From DASUPK01 sp963763955 (GTDB taxonomy: Bacteria > Actinomycetota > Thermoleophilia > Solirubrobacterales > 70-9), in assembly GCA_963763955.1 (NCBI GenBank), contig CAVXQP010000009.1, positions 1-64,000 of the forward strand: 64,000 bases of DNA. The letters run 5' to 3'. Within the stretch, counting starts at the first letter, position 1. Every line of letters starts with the position of its first letter. A program made the translations under genes and the position numbers. The notes beneath the pieces are model-generated. The model did not search any database. It was given only the letters and a program-made list of their open reading frames with translations, and had not been told where the DNA came from. This document shows positions 1-8,231 of this stretch, in pieces.

Positions 1-162
1 TAACGCCGCAATTTCCCGCGACGTCATGTTTCTGATTGCGACGGGTCAACTCGTTGGTCTACCGCGCTATTTTGTCGCTTTCCCCAACAATGTGTCTCAT
101 GACATTGCAGCCGAGCGCGTGCCTCCGTACATCAAATGTACGCAATCCGTTTGGAATTTTCG

Positions 163-1329
163 ATGCGGGTCACACTCACTGATCGCTTGTCGCAGGTGCC
201 AAGGCTGGTGCGGAGTATTTGACGCCAAGGTGTCTGGCCTCAGTGTCCTGCCTTTGCGGCAGGCGCCGCCAAGACGTGGTGGTTCCACTTCACCAGCAAA
301 GATGGTCGGCGGGCGAGGATAAAGATTGGTAGCTATCCGGCAATGCCCTTGGCAACTGCACGCACCATGGCCCTCCAAGCTCGGGCCGCCGTCGATGCTG
401 GTCAGGACCCGCGGGCTCGGACCTCCGACGATATGACGGTTGCCGGATTGATTGACAGCTACATTGGCAAGCACGTCCGCCCCGATCTCCGCAACGCGTA
501 TAAGAGAGGCGTCTCAAGAAAACGTAGCTCCTCTCATTGGGAGCGTTCGGCTCGCGGATCTACATCGCCGCGACGTCAATAGGGTAGTCAATGCCATACT
601 CGACCGCGATTGCCCGGCCGAGGCTAATTCTGTCTCTTTGCTGATCTGCGGGCCATGTTGCGCTGGGCCGTCCGAAGGGGCGATCTTGATCGTGATCCGA
701 CGCTCGGGATGACGCCGCCTGCTGCGGCTCGCTTCCGCGATCGCACATTGAGCGAGCCCGAAATTAGGCAGATGTGGAATGCGTTGCCCACAGCTCTTGC
801 GGCATCGCCAGACGCACAGCAGATTGTGCAGCTGTGTCTGATCACCGCCCAGCGCATCGGCGAGGTGGCTGGGCTTACCGCGGCCGAACTGGACTTTCCT
901 AATCGGGAGTGGCGGTTGCCGGCCAACAGGAGCAAGAACAAACACCCGCATACCATCCCATTGTCCGACTTGGCTCTCAAATCATCAAAACACCCTTGCC
1001 CACGCCAACGGACAAAAGCTGTTTGCAATCACACCGAACGAAGTCGCCCGTGCCGTCAAAGGCGACAGGATGCAATCGGTTTACCCAAGTGGGTTCCGCG
1101 CGATTACGTCGGACCGCACTACGGGTATGGCGGCCCTGGGTATTGAGCCGATTGTAATGGCACATGTTGCGAACCACCGCACTGCACGAAGGCCGCTTCA
1201 CCCTCGGCATTGTGCACACACGTATTTAAGCGAAAAACGTCGCGCTCTCGACCTGTGGCGGATCGTCTTGAAGCGATTGTTGAGGGCAAGCGCGTTGCTG
1301 ATGTCATGCGGATCAGAGGGGGGCGGTGA
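163..1329 (+). pseudogene. P4-type tyrosine recombinase (integrase), disrupted by several frameshifts
   Basis: This is a phage/ICE integrase of the N-terminal DUF4102 plus SAM-like plus catalytic domain type, which would cut and join element ends at a chromosomal site. Joining frames from the ATG at 163 gives an MRVTLTDR start, the DUF4102 signature KTWWFHFTSKDGRRARIKIG, a core-binding domain starting MTVAGLIDSYIGKHVRPDLR, and a catalytic domain with TAQRIGEVAGL (first catalytic Arg) and TTGMAALGIEP just after the degenerate HxxR box. It ends RIRGGR-stop. I count at least five frame changes (near 200, 250, 510, 640-660, 980 and 1090). They are consistent with single-base indels, so the copy as read cannot be functional. 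Family assignment is secure; whether the indels are real decay or sequencing error is open. Confidence 0.85.
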
Positions 1330-1787
1330 TGGAATTGGATGCTTACCTTCACCACTCTGCTGACTTTCGTCAGTCTATTGTAGCACAACAGAGACAACGT
1401 GTTTGAGTGTGTGGCATCATTATGGAAAAGCGGCGATTACGACCGAGCGATTGATATTGCTCAACACGCGCTTGCGCATTTGCGGATGATAAGCTCCTGC
1501 CTTTCATTGCCAACATGTTGATGGAAATGCGCCAATGGCAAAAGCCAAAGGGGCGCGGGCGACCCACTAAGAATAGACCCAATGCGCAGACGAAATTTCC
1601 GAGGCTACTTAAAATTGTAGTGAGCACGCGGAGCAACAACTACGCGATCCCATCAACAGAAGAAGTAATTGAGCGGCTGAAGAGGCTCAAGGTGTCGGGG
1701 GTGTCTAAAAGACGGTTGTCCCCTCAAAGAGAGAAAGCCGACTGGTTACGTAACTGTCAGTCGGACCATAGTTGGACCAGGAACTAG
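1329..1787 (+). pseudogene. Conserved-looking hypothetical gene coupled to the integrase, frameshifted
   Basis: The ATG at 1329 overlaps the integrase stop (TGATG), the usual sign of translational coupling. It reads MELDAYLHHSADFRQSIVAQ, then after a frame change near 1405 a helical stretch with SLWKSGDYDRAIDIAQHALA. After a second change near 1485 it reads LLPFIANMLMEMRQWQKPKG, followed by a basic tail and a stop at 1785-1787. The joined product would be about 150 residues, mostly helical and basic toward the C-terminus. I do not recognise the family. Its position suggests an accessory gene of the mobile element. The stretch from 1788 to 2015 has no convincing gene. Confidence 0.45.
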
Positions 1788-2015
1788 AAAAAGCTTTGCA
1801 AGACGCACACGCAGAACCTTGAGGCTATGCGCCTCGTGTGTCTGTCCTTCCATAATATGAGGACAAGCGAGAGAGACTTGCATAAGAAGATCATGAAGAA
1901 GCAGCCGCGCAAATCGCGAGAGGCGGATACCAAATAATTGTCGATTTTATTGGTAAGGACAACTCGCCGTATTCAGCCCTATGTACGCATCGCTATCAAC
2001 AAGGAGCGATGCGAA

Positions 2016-2230
2016 ATGGATACCCCTACTACTACCGCAACTGATGAGCCGGTTTGGGACAAGCAAACCGTCTGCGCATTCTTCGGCGGCACAAAGCCGA
2101 TTAACCACGCCACCTTGTACCGAGGCATCGCCGAGGGCCGTTTTCCGAAACCCTATCATCCGTACTCCTAAGCTTTCACGTTGGCTGCCGGCCGAAACGC
2201 CTCGGGCCGCGCGGGACGCACTTATTTGTA
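2016..2230 (+). pseudogene. AlpA-like helix-turn-helix regulator (excisionase family), frameshifted
   Basis: A good ribosome binding site (AAGGAG at 2001) precedes ATG 2016. The product starts MDTPTTTATDEPVWDKQTVC and contains GTKPINHATLYRGIAEGRFPKP, the typical winged-helix/MerR-like recognition segment of AlpA-type phage regulators, where the conserved text is 'TLYR-I--G-FPKP'. The final part of the domain (SRWLPAETPRAARDALI) lies in another frame, so one indel falls near 2160. Such proteins act as DNA-binding activators of integrase or as excisionases in prophages and ICEs, which fits the integrase upstream. Size and motif support the call; function in this copy is inferred. Confidence 0.65.
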
Positions 2231-2280
2231 CAACGCGGCAACTCGTTGCTTGCGACCGCAGCGTGAATCCGGCTGGCACC

Positions 2281-2569
2281 ATGCATAACTTGCGACCACA
2301 CCGGCCACGGCCTGACACGTTCATCGAAGCTGTCAGGGCTTGGATGGAATGGGACGGCGAAACACCGGAACCCGTTGCTTCGAGGTGAACTTCGAACAGA
2401 TCCGATATCGATCTCGCGGGCGAGTGAGCTGGTGTGGAACTGCACCGACACCGTTCCGGGTGACGAATAAGCCTATTTGCGGGACGCGGGACTCCCGATG
2501 CGCAAGTCGACGTATGCAGCGGCCGCGCGTGCGCTGCTTGCGGATACAAAGCGATTGCACCGCGAGTAA
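2281..2569 (+). pseudogene. Small hypothetical protein, broken
   Basis: From ATG 2281 the reading is MHNLRPHRPRPDTFIEAVRA, then WMEWDGETPEP. A later frame gives ELRTDPISISRASELV, and after a stop at 2468-2470 it continues as LRDAGLPMRKSTYAAAARAL to a stop at 2567-2569. The pieces look like one small (about 90 residue) accessory protein damaged by at least one indel and one stop codon. No family is recognised. It sits directly after the AlpA-like gene, as small helper genes often do in integrative elements. Confidence 0.3.
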
Positions 2570-2734
2570 TAATGTGTTGGCGTCTTATGCGCGGGAGGCG
2601 CGGTGATGAAGAATCGCTGCACATGATGCGCGAAATATTCAAGATCGCGAAGCCTCAATCGTAGCGCCCGTCGCGACCTAACCCAAAGAACCTGAACTTG
2701 AACGTACCCCGTCGAGGGGTGCCACGGATATTGC

Positions 2735-2899
2735 ATGTCTAACGAACTGGAACAAATTCAGGCCCTCGCTCGCATACCTGCGGGGGATGACGGCTGGCCT
2801 GACTGGAACAAACCGACCGAAGATGACGCCAAATTGGCGATCGCTCTAATCCAGCACGATCTTCGTTTTTGCGAAATCTGTGATCCGCAAAACCGGTAG
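2735..2899 (+). CDS. Small hypothetical protein, 54 residues
   Basis: An uninterrupted small reading frame runs from ATG 2735 to TAG 2897-2899. It encodes an acidic protein beginning MSNELEQIQALARIPAGDDG and ending with FCEICDPQNR, which includes a single CxxC pair. No signal peptide or membrane segment is seen. It is one of the few intact short frames in this part of the element. Without homologues it could be chance, but the composition (acidic, Trp-containing, no low-complexity) is protein-like. Confidence 0.35.
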   Translation: MSNELEQIQALARIPAGDDGWPDWNKPTEDDAKLAIALIQHDLRFCEICDPQNR

Positions 2900-3061
2900 A
2901 GCGTCAGGACTGCAGGATGTCGATGACCCGCGTTCCGAGGTTGTGCGTGTCATCTATCGCGCCGCGCAAGGGTACCACCAATCGAATGGGCTTTGGCGAC
3001 CGTTCCTCGGCAAATGCATCATGAACAATGTTCGAGATACGCGCGTCAGGCCAGGAGGAAT

Positions 3062-3700
3062 ATGGCCGGCACCACCAAACGCAGCAAGAAGTGCAAGCCC
3101 ATGACGACACCTGGGAGATCATCCACGAGATCATCAACGAACTCGGGGTTGAACGAGAACCTGATCGAGAAGGCCGACGAGGAGATCGAGCAGCAGCTGG
3201 ATCGCCTGCACTTGCGAAAGCAGGATGCTGCTGCCGAGACGCTGCAGGCTTACTGGTTTCAGAACCACAGCGTGAATCGCGTCGCCCGCGACCGCGGCGT
3301 GTCACCAGCGACGATCAGCGAAATCCTCAGCAACCAACGCACAACTCTGATCAACTTTGCCGTGGCGGATCGGCTCAGGAAAATTGCAAAAAAGATTTCC
3401 CGGCTCAGGAAACTGTCACCGAGCGACCTAACATTTTTGGAGGCAAAACGTATTCTAGGTGGGAGAACAAAACAAAACGACCGCAGTTCGCACCAGGGCA
3501 ACCCTTGGCCGATATATGCGCAGCAATGGAGACTTCTCAAAGGGGTACCCGCGAAAATCTGCGGGTCAAACGGGCCAATTGTCGAGTCGCTGCCCACTGT
3601 TTGCAAGCTTGAACCAGGGCACGCGGGGCCTGCGCGTTCACCGTGGATCGTCCTCCTATCCTGTTCAGCGCCAGCGTGCGGAAGACGATCCACCACATAA
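3062..3700 (+). pseudogene. Possible helix-turn-helix protein remnant
   Basis: The frame from ATG 3062 is open to 3700, but only the middle looks like real protein. Residues from about 30 onward read NENLIEKADEEIEQQLDRLH, then QAYWFQNHSVNRVARDRGVS and PATISEILSNQR, a plausible helix-turn-helix (a turn of the 'VARDRGVSPATIS' kind). The first 30 residues are better read in the next frame, where DTWEIIHEIINELG aligns naturally before NENLIEK, so an indel near 3150 is likely. After about 3470 the frame turns into low-quality sequence. A small DNA-binding accessory protein is the best guess. Confidence 0.35.
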
Positions 3701-4280
3701 CCAGCGGGTGCTGCCGATCAATTTGTCGGCTGTGACGAACCGCCTGTTGATGCCGCGATCGCCGACATCTTCTGTGAAGCTGCCGAGTGCCCGATGCCAC
3801 CCAAAAGCAGTAGTGTGCCGGATGAAGATGATGATCCGTGGGAACAGACGTTTGACGACGATCACCGACCGCTCGGGTCAGGACCAAAGAGCGGCAAGCA
3901 GTGGGCAAAAGACAATTTGCAAAACCGATCGGGACGACCTTCGTTTCCGCGTTGAACGGGGTTACTCGGCCGCGAGTATAGCGAAATGCGTGGACTTGGC
4001 ACTGACCTCAGTCCTCAAGGAGGTGCGTTCTCAGATCAACGAAAAATACCCAAAGGTTGAAATTCCGCGGAAACGGTCACTGGCAACCGTACCGACTAGA
4101 GACGCCGAGGTGGACTGTTACGTCGGATCAACGAGCGTCGCTGGTCTGCGATTAAGGAGATCGCTCAGCAAAAGGGCCGCGAGCCTCGCTCTTAACAATC
4201 AGAAGTTTTGTGGCGGCGACAGCGCCGTGAAAGCACGCCGCAGCATGCGGCAAAACCAAAGTGACATGAGGTAATTTGTC
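3471..4280 (+). other. Stretch of degenerate coding sequence without a readable gene
   Basis: About 800 bases hold only fragments in alternating frames. A piece reading DDPWEQTFDDDHRPLGSGPK lies near 3830-3890, a helix-turn-helix-like piece (FRVERGYSAASIAKCVDLAL) near 3940-4010, and RRINERRWSAIKEIAQQKGR near 4125-4185. Each looks like part of a protein, but they cannot be joined without several indels. I see no RNA gene, terminator or repeat here. Confidence 0.35.
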
Positions 4281-4984
4281 ATGATCTACGAAACTTATGA
4301 GACTGAGACGGGAGCCAATCAAAGCAATGCCCTTGCGTTGATTGACCACAACGACGACGGCTTCGCGGCTGCTGCCGCGGAGGCGGACCAGCACCTGATC
4401 CGCGGACAAATCGTCAAATTCACAGACGGTTTGTGGACTTTGAACAAACAGCCCATTGCCAAAGATGCGCGGTTTGTTCCTATCCAGCTGAAAATGGCCT
4501 GGGTTCGCTGGGAGAACCAACGCCCGGTAGAATACATCTGGCCGAAGCCCAATGGCCTGCTGCCAGCGCGCGAATCGCTCTCCCACCTTGAGGAAAGCGA
4601 TTGGCCTGCCGGATTCTACGGCAAGCCGAAGGACCCGTGGCAGAACACGCGGTTCGTCTATCTGACGGACTTGAAGACGGCCAGCACGCATACCTTGACG
4701 AACAGCACTGCTGGTGTCGGGTCGCGTATTCTGAATTAGCCCAGGCTGTCACGACGATGCGTCGCTCTCACCCCGGCGCGTTGCCCGTCGTCGAGCTTTC
4801 GAGCCTGCCGATGAAAACTAAGGTTGGCACGAAGCTGCGTCCGCAATTCCAAATTGTGGACTGGAAGCTGGGCGCCAGCAACCACGCGGTTCAGCAACAG
4901 ATCCGCGCGCCCAAGGCACAGATCATCGACGACGGCATGCCGCCGTACGAAGATGTACCGTTCAACGACGACGTGCCGTTTTGA
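4281..4984 (+). pseudogene. Hypothetical mobile-element protein with one frameshift
   Basis: The ATG at 4281 opens a protein starting MIYETYETETGANQSNALAL that continues through AEADQHLIRGQIVKFTDGLW to TDLKTASTHT, where the frame is lost near 4700. The next frame continues smoothly with YLDEQHCWCRVAYSELAQAV, LPVVELSSLPMKTKVGTKLR and an acidic C-terminus ending PFNDDVPF at 4984. The joined product is about 234 residues, with no membrane segment. It lies upstream of the Toprim gene in the same orientation and may belong to the replication module of the element. The acidic tail with terminal Phe resembles tails of ssDNA-binding proteins, but this is only a suggestion. Confidence 0.5.
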
Positions 4985-5048
4985 TGTGAATGGCAGCGCA
5001 AGGAGTGCCCGATCAGCGGGCACTTCTTGCCAGCCTGGGAGCAGCAAA

Positions 5049-5945
5049 ATGGATCTGCAAACATTACGCCACGCACTCGGCGGCGAGATCGTCGGCCGAC
5101 AACTGTATGTCCTGGACCAGGACACTCGCATAAGGATAGACGCTATTATTACCCTTTCGCGGTCGTCTCCGATCGGTTTTCTGTGTCTCAGTTTTGCCGG
5201 CGACGATTGGCGCGATTGCCAGGAATACGTTTGCGGGCGCCTTGGCTTGAAACCGTGGTCGCCTGACGCCGGCACCGAACAGGTTCGTCGTCTCGACATC
5301 GACTGTGTCGAACGTGAAGTTCAAGAAAAGCCGCGCGAGTTCACCGCAGAGGACCGCCAGCGGATCGCGCGCGCAGTGGAGATTTGGAACCAGGCGTCGA
5401 CCCGCGCGGGACCCTGGCTGAGAAATACCTGAGCGAAACACGCCTGCTTCATCTGCCAGAAATCGTCGCCGGCAATGTCCTGCGCTTTCATGCGCGCGTT
5501 CCCTGGCGCGACGAACACCGGTATGACGATTTTCGTGCCAGCGCTGATAGCGGCCTTCCGGTCGATCGACACCGACGAGGTTACTGCCGTCCACAGAATC
5601 GCGTTGAACCCGGACGGCACCAAGCGTGACCGGAGGATGCTGGGCATCGTGTTCCGCAGTGCGGTTAAGCTCGATCCGGCTGGCGAAACACTCGCCATTG
5701 CGGAAGGGATCGAGACCGCCATGGCTGCACGCGAGCTTGGCATTGTCGCACCTACTTGGGCTCTCGGCAGTGTTGGTGGGATCTCCAAATTCCCGATCAT
5801 CGACCGTGTCAAGATATTAATCATCATTGGCGAAGCGGGCAAAGCGTCAGCCGATGCAATTGAGTTTTGCAGGCCGAGATGGATTGCCGCTGGACGTGAC
5901 GTCAAGGTCGTACATGCTGGAGATGCCACACTCAGACCTCAATGA
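5049..5945 (+). pseudogene. Toprim-domain (DnaG-like) protein with N-terminal CHC2-like remnant, frameshifted
   Basis: Joining frames from ATG 5049 gives MDLQTLRHALGGEIVGRQ, then a zinc-finger/CHC2-like segment (PGPGHSHKDR followed by FLCLSFAGDDWRDCQEYVCG), a linker, and a C-terminal Toprim fold with LAIAEGIETAMAARELGIVA, where EG is the catalytic acid motif. The second Toprim motif, normally DxD, reads ILIIIGEAGKASADA here, so the metal-binding aspartates are lost. Frame changes fall near 5110-5140, 5395 and 5505. Proteins of this layout are common in rhizobial prophages and ICEs next to a primase-polymerase, as at 8232 here. They are thought to act in priming element replication. The family call is firm; activity is unlikely for the sequence as read. 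Confidence 0.75.
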
Positions 5946-6063
5946 TGAGTTGATCCACAACATGCGAAGGACCGCGGCATGAACGAGTCTGCCTATAGGA
6001 AGCCGGCGTGCTCGCATCGGGATTCCGGCAATCGATCCCAAACTATCCAGAAGGAGAACTACA

Positions 6064-6673
6064 ATGACGTTTGACAACAGCAATCTTGGCGCGCTGGTCA
6101 AGAATAGGCGCCGGGAGAAAAAGACCGACGCTTACACCCTGGAACGACAGAAATGCGGCGCCTGCGGAGTGAGTGAGGGGGAGCTTCATGAATTGGGCTG
6201 CGACCAGAACGGTGCCCATGCTGTGGAGATCAATTAATTGGCTGCGACTGTTTCGACCACTTGCTCAAGCTCGATCACCCGCCGGGTACCGTCTGGTGTA
6301 AGCACCCGCTAACTTAACTAAAAAGCAATGGCAGAAATGGGAACGTTTACTAAGCGAGAAGGGTCGCGTTCCATTTATCGAATACCCGACCATATGCGCC
6401 AGATGCGGCGTGCTGTGGCCGGAATTGTTCATGGTTCCTGATGAAGAGTGGAACCGGCACGTCGAGATCCAAGAACGAGATAAAGTACTTTGCAAGTCCT
6501 GTTACGGCCAAATTCGAGCATGGATCGATAATGCCGCTCAGGTCCGATCATCAAAAGGCGCGGATCCACATTTGAGGCCGCCAACACAAACGGCTGAGCG
6601 GGACGAAGACATGACTCTCAAAGTTGCATCAAAGAACAGCCGATCTGGCGCAGTAAGGCGGCAGAAGATTTAG
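6064..6673 (+). pseudogene. Cys-rich, probably zinc-binding protein of a mobile element, frameshifted
   Basis: ATG 6064 begins an intact 57-codon frame ending at 6237, MTFDNSNLGALVKNRRREKK through KCGACGVSEGELHELGCDQ. The reading continues in a second frame as GCDCFDHLLKLDHPPGTVWC, and in a third as LTKKQWQKWERLLSEKGRVP. The last piece contains ICARCGVLWPELFMVPDEEW and VLCKSCYGQIRAWIDNA. Together this makes one protein with several CxxC pairs, as in zinc-ribbon proteins, with probable indels near 6195-6240 and 6295-6310. The end could be the stop at 6671-6673. Function unknown; I infer metal binding only. Confidence 0.5.
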
Positions 6674-6796
6674 CTGCCCATCGGTTCAACCCTCTTAACA
6701 AATCCACTGGTGTGGATTGGTCGGCGGAACGGCCGCGGCCGTCGATCAACGATTATTCGCGCGGTCAATCACATCAGTAGCTAAAAGGGTACAGTA

Positions 6797-7527
6797 ATGA
6801 GAGATCAAAGTGATAGCGTGTTCAAATTCGCGAGCAAAGTGCGACTGAACACACTCTTCGACGGCGCCTTGGCTCCGTATGGATCAAGCCAGCGGAAGCG
6901 GTTGGCGTAAACGGAGGCGGGGAGGTTATCGCTAATGCCAAGGGCCTTGCGTATCGAGACGTCGGTATTCTCGTCTTTCCGGATCAAGATGGTTACGTCG
7001 ACCATCTGGTTCCTATCGCCGGAGCGAATGGCCAAAAACTACCAAAACCGAGAGTAGTCGAGAAGCAGTTGTCGCAAATGCTGAAGCACATCGAGAGAGT
7101 ATACGATACAGTGATCCTCTCGTCCGACGACCCAAAGTTTGACGAACAACCTGGTCAGCGCGAGACGGATGTTCAGCGGGCTGTGAAACACGACTTGGAA
7201 AACGACTTCTGGCTCGAAGCGGCGGCAATTCTCAAGGCCGGGCCGTACCGAGGGAGTTTCGACGACATTGATATCTCAGACGCGAAAGCACGCTTCCGTC
7301 ATATCAAGCTAAAGATCGGGCATCTGCTTGTTGCAGCTGACCCGACGCTCCTAGACGTGAGCCACAAAGAGGAGTTTCTGACGAAGATACACGAAACCTG
7401 GATGGAGTTTGCGCTCCACTGCCTCCTGAATTTTGATCAGCGTGACAGTCCCCAACTTAGGCGAGAGCCAGATGCCTCCACCAAAAGGCGAGCCCGTATT
7501 AAAGACGCCCTGAATACGATTCACTGA
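6797..7527 (+). pseudogene. Hypothetical protein with a single frameshift
   Basis: The ATG at 6797 starts MRDQSDSVFKFASKVRLNTL and runs to FDGALAPY. One base is out of place near 6885-6890, after which the frame reads WIKPAEAVGVNGGGEVIANA, YRDVGILVFPDQDGYVDHLV, and then without interruption to NTIH-stop at 7527. The joined product is about 243 residues, soluble, and has a helical C-terminal half (KARFRHIKLKIGHLLVAADP, EEFLTKIHETWMEFALHCLL). I do not recognise the family. A piece of it (7181-7243) is repeated downstream at 7623. Confidence 0.5.
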
Positions 7528-7685
7528 GCGGGTTACACGAAGCTCCCCCAGACAGGTGAGGTGCATTAAGCACCTTACCGTTTGGTCGAGCAATGCCCGT
7601 CTCATTTGCCTGCTTCTCCCCGGCCGTGAAACATGACCCGGAAAACGGCTTCGGGCTCGAAGCGGTGGCAATCCTCGAGGCAGGT
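7181..7685 (+). repeat. Diverged direct repeat of about 63 bp (7181-7243 and 7623-7685)
   Basis: The coding segment AVKHDLENDFWLEAAAILKA at 7181 recurs at 7623 as AVKHDPENGFGLEAVAILEA in the corresponding frame. By eye about 52 of 63 bases agree, with most differences in third positions or giving related residues. The second copy is not followed by the rest of the gene: the frame leads to a short unrelated tail ending near 7758. This looks like a remnant of a duplicated gene or of a second paralogue. Confidence 0.5.
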
Positions 7686-7789
7686 GACGTTTTCCTCCAG
7701 ATTATCCGGCTCGGAGTCGAGGCGCTGGAACCGCGAGCGCGCGGCGTGAAGGCGTGACCGCGCTGGCCAATCCAACAAAGAGGTACATC

Positions 7790-8107
7790 ATGCTACTCGG
7801 CACTATCATCGGCGCAGCTCGCGTAGGTGCGTACATCGTCGGATTGAAGCTCAAGATGTACGCGCCTGCGCGCGATGGCACCATGCGAATTCACTGCGAC
7901 GAGGAATGGTTCCCGGAACCGCCGAAGCAGCCGCTATCGGAACGGGAATACAACGAGTGGAGCCGTGGTCGCGACCAACTTGCAATGATCTTCGCTGAGA
8001 AGGTGGGCGTGGAGCCTTCGACCTTCTCGGAAGATCACGCGACGGCGCCGAAGCACTCCGTGATGGATCGCGTCAGCAACGCGCCAGTGTCGGCCAGCGT
8101 GAACTAG
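7790..8107 (+). CDS. Hypothetical protein, 105 residues
   Basis: The start ATG 7790 has a Shine-Dalgarno-like GAGG nine bases upstream and the frame is intact to TAG at 8107. The N-terminus (MLLGTIIGAARVGAYIVGLK) is hydrophobic but short, possibly a single membrane segment or an anchor. The remainder is acidic and soluble (DEEWFPEPPKQPLSEREYNE, FAEKVGVEPSTFSEDHA). No family recognised. It lies 124 bases upstream of the primase-polymerase, in the same direction. An imperfect inverted repeat lies inside its first third. Confidence 0.45.
   Translation: MLLGTIIGAARVGAYIVGLKLKMYAPARDGTMRIHCDEEWFPEPPKQPLSEREYNEWSRGRDQLAMIFAEKVGVEPSTFSEDHATAPKHSVMDRVSNAPVSASVN
7820..7872. repeat. Imperfect inverted repeat, 18-bp arms
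   Basis: The arm at 7820-7837 (CGCGTAGGTGCGTACATC) pairs with 7855-7872, with two mismatches and a 17-base loop. As RNA it would form a stable hairpin inside the 5' part of the 105-residue gene. No U-tract follows, so a terminator is unlikely. It could be a protein-binding dyad, a leftover of an insertion, or chance. Confidence 0.35.
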
Positions 8108-8231
8108 ATAGCAAAAGGCCTGGCAGCAATCGACCTCTTGCAATCGTCAACTTGAACTGGAATGCGATGTGGAAGTCGCATTGTGATATCGGAATGCGGG
8201 TCGTTAAGTAGCTAGCGACCCACATAGTTCG

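Noticed and set aside
2904..3908. Minus-strand frames opposite the left-element remnants
   Set aside because: Arg/Ser/Pro-rich shadow sequence without motifs; the plus strand holds the protein-like pieces.
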